Shown one piece after another: positions 7,755 through 14,910 of a DNA stretch of 39,878 nucleotides; the stretch's first letter is position 1, and every line of letters begins with the position of its first letter. The notes under the pieces were generated by a model. It saw only the letters and a list, made by a program, of their open reading frames with translations, made no database searches and was not told the DNA's origin. The position numbers were made by a program, and so were the translations under genes. The stretch lies in contig JAHEGO010000012.1 of NCBI GenBank assembly GCA_024645045.1, positions 1-39,878 on the forward strand, in the 5' to 3' direction. The stretch is from Sphingobacteriaceae bacterium. Its GTDB lineage: Bacteria > Bacteroidota > Bacteroidia > Sphingobacteriales > Sphingobacteriaceae.

Positions 7755-8927
7755 ATGAATCAAGAAAAACTGAAGCAGTTAATTGAAAATAGATATGGTA
7801 AATCAATTTCATTTTCAAATGAATGTGAAGAACTATCGATGCATATCAAAAAAACAATTCATGCCATCATTAGCCCTCAAACACTAAGAAGAATTCTAGG
7901 ATTTATAAATGATGATGTGGTTCCATCTAAACGAACCATGCATTACATCAGTTTATATTGTGGATTCGAAAATATTCAACAGCTAACAGAATGTTTTTCG
8001 CAAAATTTAAAAAATTCATCTGCCGAAGCTGAAAACATGGAATTAATTAAAGAGTTTTATAATATTGAATTATATGAAAGCCTAGATATAAATTACCAAA
8101 GAGCATGTGGTAATATTGCAAAGTTGATAATCAAAAACCCGAAATTATTTCAACAATTATCTGGGTATTTAAGTAAAAATCCGGTAAGTCAAGTTTATTT
8201 TTTTGAACGCTACCCTTATATTTCGGGCTTATGCAGTGGCTACGAAATACATTTGAAAAAATATTTACAAGAAAAGAAAACCAATGAAGCAAAACTCTTT
8301 GGAAATTGTTTGCTTTTTTTAGGCGCCTATTTATCTAATAATTTAAAAGACCAAAAAAAATATTTAGATATTATAAATTCGATTGAAAAAATTGATACAA
8401 TTCACCCTTTCCCAAGGGCAAGAAAAATTATGTCTAACTTATTGTATGCTCATCAATGCAATGATTTAGACACTATCAAATTTTGGACTAAAAAATCTTT
8501 TGAAGAAGAAAAAACAATGCAAAAGGAATGGAAAAACAAGAATGTTTTTCCATTTTATCACTATTTAATGGTGGATTGTTTTAATTTAATTGGAGATTTC
8601 GAATCATCTTTTCAATTTATAAAAATAGCCGAGTTAGATTATAAAAGCTATAATGATGGCACAATTGAAATTGGATATTTTGAGAGCTTCGATTTAATGA
8701 AAGCAATTTGTTTTTATCATATTGGATTAAAAAGTGACGCAAAACGAATTTTAAGTAGAATTGAAAATAGCGCTTTCCAATTTACTTTCAGAAATTACCA
8801 TTTGATACATCGTTTAAAATTAGAAATTATGTTTTGTGCTAAAACTCAAAGCGCTAAAAAACAAAAATTACAAATGGAATTAGCAAATCTAATTTCACAA
8901 ACCGGCTTTATTAAATTAGCGCTATAA
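7755..8927 (+). CDS. Putative helix-turn-helix protein with helical C-terminal region
   Basis: A protein of 390 residues. The first 85 or so residues match a pattern that recurs at the N-terminus of many Bacteroidota proteins: a YGK start, then ISPQTLRRILGFINDD, PSKRTMHYISLYCGF and a following short helix. ISPQTLRRILG looks like the recognition part of an HTH. The remaining 300 residues are predicted helical and rich in Lys, Phe, Tyr and Asn, possibly TPR-like, with no catalytic motif. No signal peptide, so cytoplasmic. The start is the first ATG, preceded by TTGGAGC. It is divergent from the sensor kinase. A regulatory role is inference; I do not recognise a named family. Confidence 0.72.
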   Translation: MNQEKLKQLIENRYGKSISFSNECEELSMHIKKTIHAIISPQTLRRILGFINDDVVPSKRTMHYISLYCGFENIQQLTECFSQNLKNSSAEAENMELIKEFYNIELYESLDINYQRACGNIAKLIIKNPKLFQQLSGYLSKNPVSQVYFFERYPYISGLCSGYEIHLKKYLQEKKTNEAKLFGNCLLFLGAYLSNNLKDQKKYLDIINSIEKIDTIHPFPRARKIMSNLLYAHQCNDLDTIKFWTKKSFEEEKTMQKEWKNKNVFPFYHYLMVDCFNLIGDFESSFQFIKIAELDYKSYNDGTIEIGYFESFDLMKAICFYHIGLKSDAKRILSRIENSAFQFTFRNYHLIHRLKLEIMFCAKTQSAKKQKLQMELANLISQTGFIKLAL

Positions 8928-8931
8928 TTTG

Positions 8932-8960
8932 TTGATTCTATTCAGATTTTCCTACTTTTG
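8932..8960 (+). promoter_or_regulatory. Bacteroidota promoter of the S4-domain gene, likely leaderless
   Basis: TTG at 8932-8934, an 18-base spacer, then TACTTTTG at 8953-8960, an exact match to TAnnTTTG. Only four bases (TGAT) separate the box from the ATG at 8965, so the transcript should begin at or next to the start codon. Confidence 0.6.
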
Positions 8961-8964
8961 TGAT

Positions 8965-9186
8965 ATGGAAAAATTTAATATTTCTGGCGAATACATTCAT
9001 TTAAATCAATTATTAAAAGTTATTGGCTGGGTGGAAGATGGCGCACAGGCTAATCAATTAATTGATGATGGACATGTAAAAGTGAATGGCGAAGTTGAAT
9101 TCAGACGCAGAAATAAACTATTTCCAAGCTACAATGTAGCTTTTAATGGAAAAAAAGTAGAAATTTTAGCTTCAGAAGCCGAATAA
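8965..9186 (+). CDS. S4-domain RNA-binding protein (YbcJ/RlbA-like)
   Basis: A protein of 73 residues spanning one S4 RNA-binding fold: IHLNQLLKVIGWVEDGAQAN, then LIDDGHVKVNGEVEFRRR and a closing strand KVEILASEAE. This is the length and motif order of the small YbcJ-type S4 proteins, which bind structured RNA and are thought to act on ribosome or tRNA metabolism. An upstream TTG at 8929 would add twelve residues that include the promoter, so the ATG at 8965 is preferred. It follows the HTH gene by 37 bases but appears to have its own promoter. Confidence 0.85.
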   Translation: MEKFNISGEYIHLNQLLKVIGWVEDGAQANQLIDDGHVKVNGEVEFRRRNKLFPSYNVAFNGKKVEILASEAE

Positions 9187-9197
9187 TTGAATTATTT

Positions 9198-9249
9198 TGG
9201 GTTTTTAAATTTTGGCAGCAATTTTGCTGTAAATAAAGCTTAAAACCCA
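9198..9249 (+). other. Potential structured leader upstream of the first choice-of-anchor V gene
   Basis: An outer inverted repeat (TGGGTTTTTAA at 9198-9208 with TTAAAACCCA at 9240-9249, one bulged T) encloses an inner hairpin CAGCA/TGCTG (9216-9229). It ends four bases before the ATG at 9254. There is no T-run, so it is not a standard terminator for the S4 gene. Confidence 0.35.
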
Positions 9250-9253
9250 TTTT

Positions 9254-10999
9254 ATGAAGAAAATTGTACTCAGTTTATTTTTATCATTCGCTGTATTTAG
9301 CGTTTTTAACTTACTGGCACCCAATGCCATTTCAGAACCTACAGGTTCACCAGCATCAAATACAGGGTCTCCTGCAGACGGAACCACATGCGCAGAATCT
9401 TGCCACGGCGGATCAGCTGTAACTCAAGCAGGTTTAATTACTTCAAACATTCCAACAGCAGGATATACACCTGGAACCACTTATACCATTACAGCAACTA
9501 TTTCTGGGTCTGGTAAAAAAGGATTTCAAGTATCACCACAAAATACTGCTGGTACATTATTAGGCTCTTTAATTGCGGGAAGTGGAAATAAAATTGTCGG
9601 CACTAAATATGTAACACATTCATCTGCAAAAACAGCTACAACTGCAACTTGGACTTTCCAATGGATTGCTCCTGCAGCTGGAACAGGTGCTGTAACATTC
9701 TATGGTGCATTTGCAATAACTACAAATTCAACAAAGAAAAGCACTTTAGTTGTTAATGAAGCAGTTGTAATGAGTACTCCAACTATTACTTCTTTCAGTC
9801 CAACAAATGCTGCTGCCGGTACAACAGTAACAATAACTGGTACAGGATTTACTGGAGCATCGGCTGTTAGTTTTGGAGGAACAGCTGCTACTTCATTTAC
9901 TGTAGTAAACGCTACTACAATTCAAGCAATTGTAGGATCTGGAGCTTCAGGTGATGTTATCGTAACAAACCCATCAGGATCAGCAAATAAATCTGGATTT
10001 GTTTTTGTAGTACCACCAACAATTACACAATTCACGCCTACTTCGGCTAAAAGTGGCGAAACTGTTACCATATTAGGTAGCAATTTTACAAATGCAATTT
10101 CAGTAAAATTTGGTGGTGTTGTTTCAAAATCATTTACGGTACAAAATGATAACTTAATTACTGCAGTTGTTGCAGGAGGTGCATCAGGTGATGTAAATGT
10201 TGTTACACCAGATGGCACGGCATCATTAGCTGGATTTACGTTTGTTAAATCAATCAAAATAAAATCATTTACACCTGATTCTGCAAAAACAAATGATACC
10301 ATTACCATTGTAGGTGAAAATTTAACAGCAGTAATTGATGTAACATTTGGAGGAACGGCAGCATCTAGTTTCTCAGTTTTAAACGACACAATGATTGTTG
10401 CTGCTATAGGTGCAGGCTCAACCGGCGATGTAGGTATTTCTGATAAATTTGGATCTGTTTTCGCAAGTGGCTTTGTATACTTAGCAATCCCTACAATTGG
10501 ATCTTTTAGTCCAACTACAGCTAGAAGAGATGAAGTTGTTACAATTTATGGTAACGAATTAATTGATGTTAGCAATGTGCTATTTGGTGGTGTTGCAGCA
10601 AATAGCTTCAATGTGATATCTAATACTCAAATAGAGGCTCATGTTGGTAATGGCAATAGTGGAAATGTAACAGTTGTTTCACCAAATGGTAGTGATACTA
10701 AACCTGGATTTATATTTAATACAAGCATTGGAATTGAGAATCAATCTAATGCGATTAATTTATTAAATGCATATCCTAATCCGGCTAAAGATCAAATTCA
10801 AATTAAACTACCAAGAAATAGCGCTAACAGCGAAATAGCAATTTACAATATACTTGGAGAGAAAGTATTTAGTAAAGAAATTGAAAAAGACAACGAATCA
10901 ATTACCATTTCGTTAAATAATTGGAATGCTGGCAGCTACTTAATTAGATGGAATGATCAAAGTGGAACCATCACAAGTACATTTGTAAAATCGAATTAA
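9254..10999 (+). CDS. Choice-of-anchor V/IPT-repeat T9SS-exported protein
   Basis: A protein of 581 residues. Signal peptide (about 1-27), then a choice-of-anchor V type domain (about 30-170) that opens with NTGSPADGTTCAESCHGGS. C46, C50 and H51 form a CX3CH motif resembling a c-type heme site with one extra spacer residue. Four IPT/TIG immunoglobulin-like repeats follow (about 176-252, 255-331, 335-411, 412-488), each with an (F)SPTxA start and a GG turn. The end (about 500-581) is a T9SS type A sorting domain with AYPNPAKDQIQIKLP, ILGEKVFS and AGSYLIRW. The product should be surface-attached or secreted. A shorter paralogue lies at 12140-12922 on the far side of the exosortase pair. Heme binding is not established. 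Confidence 0.88.
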   Translation: MKKIVLSLFLSFAVFSVFNLLAPNAISEPTGSPASNTGSPADGTTCAESCHGGSAVTQAGLITSNIPTAGYTPGTTYTITATISGSGKKGFQVSPQNTAGTLLGSLIAGSGNKIVGTKYVTHSSAKTATTATWTFQWIAPAAGTGAVTFYGAFAITTNSTKKSTLVVNEAVVMSTPTITSFSPTNAAAGTTVTITGTGFTGASAVSFGGTAATSFTVVNATTIQAIVGSGASGDVIVTNPSGSANKSGFVFVVPPTITQFTPTSAKSGETVTILGSNFTNAISVKFGGVVSKSFTVQNDNLITAVVAGGASGDVNVVTPDGTASLAGFTFVKSIKIKSFTPDSAKTNDTITIVGENLTAVIDVTFGGTAASSFSVLNDTMIVAAIGAGSTGDVGISDKFGSVFASGFVYLAIPTIGSFSPTTARRDEVVTIYGNELIDVSNVLFGGVAANSFNVISNTQIEAHVGNGNSGNVTVVSPNGSDTKPGFIFNTSIGIENQSNAINLLNAYPNPAKDQIQIKLPRNSANSEIAIYNILGEKVFSKEIEKDNESITISLNNWNAGSYLIRWNDQSGTITSTFVKSN

Positions 11000-11019
11000 T
11001 TATAAAAAATATTAATTAT

Positions 11020-11056
11020 AAAAAAAGAGGGATGGTTTACTATCCCTCTTTTTTTT
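11020..11056. terminator. Bidirectional Rho-independent-type terminator
   Basis: GAGGGAT (11027-11033) pairs with ATCCCTC (11042-11048) across an eight-base loop, with an A-run before and eight T's after (11049-11056). It works in both directions: for the choice-of-anchor V gene on plus and for the exosortase pair on minus, whose final codons (E-G-stop) form one arm of the stem. Confidence 0.85.
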
Positions 11057-11432
11057 CTTCTAATAAAAAACGATGTAGCAAACCCATAGATACATAAAGG
11101 GTTGGTGCAATTAAAAATTCGTTTAAGTCAAATAATATAACACGAATATTTAATGCAAGTGGATGAACCAACCAATCAAATGCTCCGAAGCTAGTAATAA
11201 TAAGTATTCCAGAGATATGAACTAGATGCCAAATTGTTTGCATCCATTTTATTTGTTCTAAATGCAATTGACGCAATCCAATTAAATAGACAGTAATTAA
11301 CATCGAAAATTTTATCAAATGTCTGAGTTTGCGCGGTATTAATTCAAAGTTTGGTGACTCAAAAAAGAAGATATAATAAGCTGAGTAAAGTAGAAACAAT
11401 ACAATTAATCCAATCCAAAACTTCCTAGGCAT
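11040..11432 (-). CDS. Exosortase-associated small membrane protein
   Basis: A protein of 130 residues from the ATG at 11432 (MPRKFWIGLIV). A longer frame reaches 11486 but would overlap the exosortase by 62 bases. From 11432 the start overlaps the exosortase stop by only eight bases (ATGCCTAG), typical of translational coupling. About four hydrophobic segments are seen (near 5-22, 40-58, 70-88 and 100-118), without a signal cleavage site or catalytic motif. Size, topology and position match the exosortase F system-associated proteins that follow XrtF in Flavobacteriia, but I cannot confirm that exact family by eye. The function of such partners is unknown. Confidence 0.75.
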   Translation of the reverse strand: MPRKFWIGLIVLFLLYSAYYIFFFESPNFELIPRKLRHLIKFSMLITVYLIGLRQLHLEQIKWMQTIWHLVHISGILIITSFGAFDWLVHPLALNIRVILFDLNEFLIAPTLYVSMGLLHRFLLEEKKEG

Positions 11433-12021
11433 GATGGTTGTTTTTTTTGTTAATTTGAGTAAATCGAACCCATAAATAAAATACAATTCCGTATACCATT
11501 ACTTTGAACAAATAATGATGGGCAAAAAATAAAACTTTTGGGTTATAATAGGAAAACATGGCGAGTCCTGTACACCTTAAAATATTAACTAATACAATTA
11601 AAATTAAACCTAAAATAGCATATCTTAATTTTAATATGTTTGGTGCTGGATATGCAATTATAAAACCAATAAAAAGCATGAATAAACTTAATCCATTGCA
11701 TCCATCAGCTATTCCAATTAATTTAATTCCATCTGCAAAAATGGTGGTTTTTAAGTAATCGAATTCCATTGCTTCGACCTGTTCTTTTTGTAATACTTCT
11801 TTGACTACGATAGAATGTGATGGCATCAATTGTTTAACACACCAAGCCGTAGCTTTTCCAGTAAACATTGACAAAGGTTGATCAATGACACGATTAGGAG
11901 CTAAAAATCCTAAATATAGCACCTGCCAAATCACTAATAAAAACAGCGCCTTTGTCGCAAAAACCCTAATGGGTTTAGGAATATCTTTAATGGCTTGCAA
12001 AGCTGATTGTATGATTTTCAT
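11425..12021 (-). CDS. Exosortase/archaeosortase family protein (XrtF/XrtX-like)
   Basis: An integral membrane protein of 198 residues. It carries the three exosortase catalytic positions: C108 in IADGCNGLS, R149 in VNILRCTGL and H168/H169 in FFAHHYLFK, within several membrane helices. The family is proposed to cut and re-anchor proteins that carry short C-terminal sorting signals. The length fits the small Bacteroidota exosortases rather than the large EpsI-linked types. The start is the first ATG, at 12021. It is the first gene of a two-gene unit, antisense to and between two choice-of-anchor V proteins. No protein with a PEP-CTERM-like tail is seen in the window; neighbouring substrates carry T9SS domains. 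It may therefore be an orphan exosortase with distant targets. Confidence 0.88.
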   Translation of the reverse strand: MKIIQSALQAIKDIPKPIRVFATKALFLLVIWQVLYLGFLAPNRVIDQPLSMFTGKATAWCVKQLMPSHSIVVKEVLQKEQVEAMEFDYLKTTIFADGIKLIGIADGCNGLSLFMLFIGFIIAYPAPNILKLRYAILGLILIVLVNILRCTGLAMFSYYNPKVLFFAHHYLFKVMVYGIVFYLWVRFTQINKKNNHHA

Positions 12022-12139
12022 TAGCTAAAATTGAACGTACAATGATAAGCATTTATATCAATATGTGATTTCACCGACTGTTTGTCTATTTTATTTTAAT
12101 TTTTTTGGAAAAAATCATACTTTAGAAAAAAAACATCAA

Positions 12140-12922
12140 ATGAAAAAAATTGTAATCCTTTCAAGTTTGACTTTAATTGTAACATTTGCAATAAGTCTAT
12201 CTTCACATAAAGCTATTTCAAATCCATCAGGAGGGCCAGCAGGAAATACAGGATCACCTGCAGACGGTCAAACATGTGCTCATTCTGGATGTCATTCAGG
12301 GACTGCAACTACTGTTGCAAGTGGTATATTATCTAGCTCTGTGCCTTCGGCAGGTTATACCCCAGGAACAACATATAATATTATGGTTTCACATACAGGT
12401 ACTGGAAAAAAAGGATTTCAAGTTTCACCTCAAACAACCGCTGGCTTATTACAAGGCAGTTTAATTGCTGGAACAGGAAATAAAATAGTAAGTACAAAAT
12501 ATGTAACTCATAACGCATCTAACTCTGCAAACCCTTGCACATGGACTTTTAAATGGGTTGCTCCTGCTGCAGGAACAGGTGATGTTACTTTTTATGGTGT
12601 TGTAGTATTAGGCACAAACTCTACTAAGAAAACAACATTAGTTGTTCATGAAGCAAGTACTACTCAAGGTGTAAGCAACGAATCTTCAACAAAATTAAGC
12701 GTATACCCTAACCCAGTTATCGATCAAATTAACATTAAATTAACTGATGAAACCAATGCAGGAAAAGCAATGTTATTTGACTTAAATGGAGAGTTAATTC
12801 TAACAGAAAATTTTGAATCTAACGAATTTAGTATGAATGTAAGTAACATTTCTGCTGGAAGTTATTACCTAAGAATTAATGATGGCAAAAATCAATATTT
12901 TAAACATATTGTAATAAAATAA
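12140..12922 (+). CDS. Choice-of-anchor V T9SS-exported protein (short paralogue)
   Basis: A protein of 260 residues from the ATG at 12140; an upstream in-frame start at 12065 would precede a good signal peptide (MKKIVILSSLTLIV) and is rejected. The choice-of-anchor V type domain (about 28-175) begins NTGSPADGQTCAHSGCHSG, with C46, C51 and H52 forming a CX4CH motif. It shares long stretches with the 9254 gene, for example GKKGFQVSPQ, GSLIAG, TKYVTH and PAAGTG. No IPT repeats are present. A T9SS type A sorting domain ends the protein (LSVYPNPVIDQINIKL, AGSYYLRIND). The two paralogues surround the exosortase pair. Expected location is the cell surface; the role is unknown. Confidence 0.87.
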   Translation: MKKIVILSSLTLIVTFAISLSSHKAISNPSGGPAGNTGSPADGQTCAHSGCHSGTATTVASGILSSSVPSAGYTPGTTYNIMVSHTGTGKKGFQVSPQTTAGLLQGSLIAGTGNKIVSTKYVTHNASNSANPCTWTFKWVAPAAGTGDVTFYGVVVLGTNSTKKTTLVVHEASTTQGVSNESSTKLSVYPNPVIDQINIKLTDETNAGKAMLFDLNGELILTENFESNEFSMNVSNISAGSYYLRINDGKNQYFKHIVIK

Positions 12923-12936
12923 TTTTTCCAATAATT

Positions 12937-12968
12937 AAAAAAGACCAATCAATTGATTGGTCTTTTTT
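12937..12968. terminator. Perfect-palindrome bidirectional terminator
   Basis: Six A's, the palindrome GACCAATCAATTGATTGGTC (12943-12962) and at least six T's form a 32-base perfect inverted repeat with T-runs in both directions. It separates the short choice-of-anchor V gene (plus) from the EVE gene (minus), ending both units. Confidence 0.9.
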
Positions 12969-12973
12969 TTGCT

Positions 12974-13384
12974 TTATTTTTCTTCTGAAAGCGCAATGAT
13001 ACGATCAAATTCTGTAACTTTTAAAGGCATTACAGACAGTCGACCTTGTTTTATTAGTCCGACATCTTTTAATTGTTTATCGGCTTTTATTTGTGCCAAT
13101 GTAATGGGCTTTTTTAATGTTTTATATGGTTTAAGATCAACTACAACCCAATTTGCATCATCTGTAGTTGGATCTTGGTAAAATTCTTTATGAACAATGG
13201 CAATACCGACAACACATTTTCCTTCGTTGCTATGGTAAAACAAAACCAAATCACCTTTTTTCATGTCGCGTAAATTATTTCTTGCTTGGTAATTACGCAC
13301 TCCATCCCAAAAAGTTTTTTTGTCTTTTAAGAATTGTTCCCAAGCATATTTATGCGGTTCTGATTTTACTAACCAATAATTCAT
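12974..13384 (-). CDS. EVE domain-containing protein
   Basis: A protein of 136 residues, the usual length of a stand-alone EVE domain (PUA-like fold). Typical features are the start MNYWLVKSEPHKYAWEQF, the segment TFWDGVRNYQARNNLRDMK, KKGDLVLFYHSNEGKCVVGI and the later LIKQGRLSVMPLKVTEFDRI. EVE proteins are thought to recognise modified bases in DNA or RNA; the substrate here is unknown. It is the last gene of the valS operon, nine bases after holA and six bases before the T-run of the terminator. No restriction or toxin partner is fused or adjacent, so a general housekeeping-type EVE protein is more likely than a defence component. Confidence 0.93.
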   Translation of the reverse strand: MNYWLVKSEPHKYAWEQFLKDKKTFWDGVRNYQARNNLRDMKKGDLVLFYHSNEGKCVVGIAIVHKEFYQDPTTDDANWVVVDLKPYKTLKKPITLAQIKADKQLKDVGLIKQGRLSVMPLKVTEFDRIIALSEEK

Positions 13385-13393
13385 AGTCTATTA

Positions 13394-14416
13394 TTAATGT
13401 AATATTTGCCAAACTAACTCTTTCATCAATTCACCATCTTCTGTATTTCCAGTACTATCTACCCCTTTTGACTTTAAGTCATATGACCTTAACAATGAAA
13501 TAATCGAACATGTTTTTTCAAAAGAAAAATTTCTTCCGGCAATTTCATAATCTTGAACAAAATATGGGTTTACCTTTAAGACAGATGCTACATTAGCCCT
13601 AGATTTATCCGGCAGAAAATGATACATCAATAATTTACTAAAGTATCCATTCAAAACACCTAATACCATTACCAATGGATGGTCTTTTTTGTTTGCTGCA
13701 AAGTAATCTATGATTTTATTTGCTTTTAAGACATCTCTTTTACCTAAAGCAGCTGTTAATTCAAAACTATTGAAATCTTTACTTATGCCAATATTGCGCT
13801 CGATGTCGTCTGCTGTAATGGCTTTACCTGGAGGTGTGTTGATGGCTAATTTAGAAAGTTCATTGGCTACTTTTGATAAATCATTCCCTAAAAATTCTGG
13901 AATAAGCGCAGCCGCTTTGGGTTCAATTTTTAAATTTAATCCATGTACATATTGTTGAACCCATTCTGCAATTTGATTGTCATATAGCTTTTTAGATTCG
14001 AATAATACGCCATGTTTATCGATGAGTTTTGCAACCTTTAAACGTTTATCGAGCGAACCATGTTTATGACAAAAAACTAGAACAGTACTCCTCAAAGGAT
14101 TTTCTAAATATGCAGCAAATGGATCCTGGTCTTTTTTATCTTCTTTTCCGAATTTAATGTTTTGAGCTTCCTTTACAATAACCAATTGAAATTCGGACAT
14201 CATTGGAAAGCGTTTTGCGGCTGAAAGCAGCGTTATAATATCAGTTTCTTTTCCGTATAAAATAGTTTGATTAAACCCTTTTTCCGCTTCTGTTAAAACA
14301 GTCTTTTCTAATTCATCCGCAATTAAATCAATATAATAAGATTCATCACCATGTAAAAAATATACAGGCTGAAATTTCCTTTGCTTGATATCTGCTAAAA
14401 TTTGCGCAATCGTCAT
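13394..14416 (-). CDS. holA: DNA polymerase III subunit delta
   Basis: A protein of 340 residues, the usual size of HolA, the clamp-loader subunit that opens the sliding clamp. Recognisable parts are the N-terminal PVYFLHGDESYYIDLIADEL, the region SEFQLVIVKEAQNI, ALIPEFLGNDLSKVANELSK with the AAA+ lid helices, and the C-terminal collar domain with HPLVMVLGVLNGYFSKLL. Like other delta subunits it lacks a functional P-loop. It sits between the HsdR_N-like gene and the EVE gene. A TAACTTTG box ends four bases before its ATG, so an internal leaderless promoter is possible besides read-through from valS. Confidence 0.95.
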   Translation of the reverse strand: MTIAQILADIKQRKFQPVYFLHGDESYYIDLIADELEKTVLTEAEKGFNQTILYGKETDIITLLSAAKRFPMMSEFQLVIVKEAQNIKFGKEDKKDQDPFAAYLENPLRSTVLVFCHKHGSLDKRLKVAKLIDKHGVLFESKKLYDNQIAEWVQQYVHGLNLKIEPKAAALIPEFLGNDLSKVANELSKLAINTPPGKAITADDIERNIGISKDFNSFELTAALGKRDVLKANKIIDYFAANKKDHPLVMVLGVLNGYFSKLLMYHFLPDKSRANVASVLKVNPYFVQDYEIAGRNFSFEKTCSIISLLRSYDLKSKGVDSTGNTEDGELMKELVWQILH

Positions 14417-14420
14417 GTCT

Positions 14421-14428
14421 CAAAGTTA
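14421..14428 (-). promoter_or_regulatory. Possible internal -7 box in front of holA
   Basis: On the minus strand TAACTTTG is an exact TAnnTTTG match and ends four bases before the holA ATG. No -33 TTG lies at the normal spacing, so this is weak on its own. The four-base gap equals that of the S4 gene promoter. Confidence 0.3.
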
Positions 14429-14451
14429 AAAAGTTTAGCAAAATAATGCCA

Positions 14452-14907
14452 TTAAATTGCTTGATATTCGGGTATTTCAGAAATAAAATTAAATTGGTTG
14501 GTTTCGTAATCTACCGCACAACAAAAATGGGTTAAACCATTACTCAACACTAAATATTTGGCTTGATGCACATAATTGTAGCGGATAATTTGCTCAAATA
14601 CTGCTTGGTCTATGTTTACCGATGGCGCTTTGCATTCAACTATTAAAAGTGGTTTTGTATCTGCATTATAGACCACTATATCGGTGCGCTTATTTCGCTC
14701 ATGTAAGGTCAATCCTTTTTCAATGGCAAAAAATGCTTTAGGATATTTTTTTTGATTTATTAGAAATTGAATAAAATGTTGACGTACCCATTCTTCTGGT
14801 GTTATAAGTATGTCTTTTTTTCTTAAAGCATCGAACAAATATAAACCACTTTCCTTTTTTTTAATTTGAAAAGGAAATGGCGGTAAATTTAATGCTTGAA
14901 GTGACAT
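14452..14907 (-). CDS. HsdR_N-like PD-(D/E)XK domain protein
   Basis: A protein of 151 residues consisting of a single domain like the N-terminus of type I restriction subunit R. The PD-(D/E)XK core is visible as D76 in KRTDIVVYN and E91/K93 in LLIVECKAPS, with E63 in FFAIEKGL upstream and a Q-containing helix (IDQAVFEQIIRYNY) after it. There is no helicase part, and no HsdM or HsdS gene is nearby, so it is not a restriction enzyme remnant in any obvious sense. This small protein beside holA is a recurring arrangement in Bacteroidota. It starts three bases after the valS stop. Nuclease activity is possible from the residues but not shown. Confidence 0.88.
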   Translation of the reverse strand: MSLQALNLPPFPFQIKKKESGLYLFDALRKKDILITPEEWVRQHFIQFLINQKKYPKAFFAIEKGLTLHERNKRTDIVVYNADTKPLLIVECKAPSVNIDQAVFEQIIRYNYVHQAKYLVLSNGLTHFCCAVDYETNQFNFISEIPEYQAI

Positions 14908-14910
14908 AAC

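Noticed and set aside
9922-10389. Antisense open frame of 155 codons across the IPT repeats
   Set aside because: It mirrors the repetitive Thr/Val-rich repeats of the plus-strand gene and has no own start context or motif.
12065-12922. Upstream start for the short choice-of-anchor V protein
   Set aside because: It would place 25 odd residues before a typical signal peptide; the ATG at 12140 matches the paralogue's start.
12974-13384. EVE gene as part of a defence island
   Set aside because: Neighbours are holA and valS, with no nuclease-toxin, methylase or mobile genes apart from the HsdR_N-like protein.
14452-14907. Type I restriction enzyme remnant
   Set aside because: Only the HsdR_N-like domain is present as an intact small gene in a housekeeping operon; no HsdM, HsdS or helicase traces.
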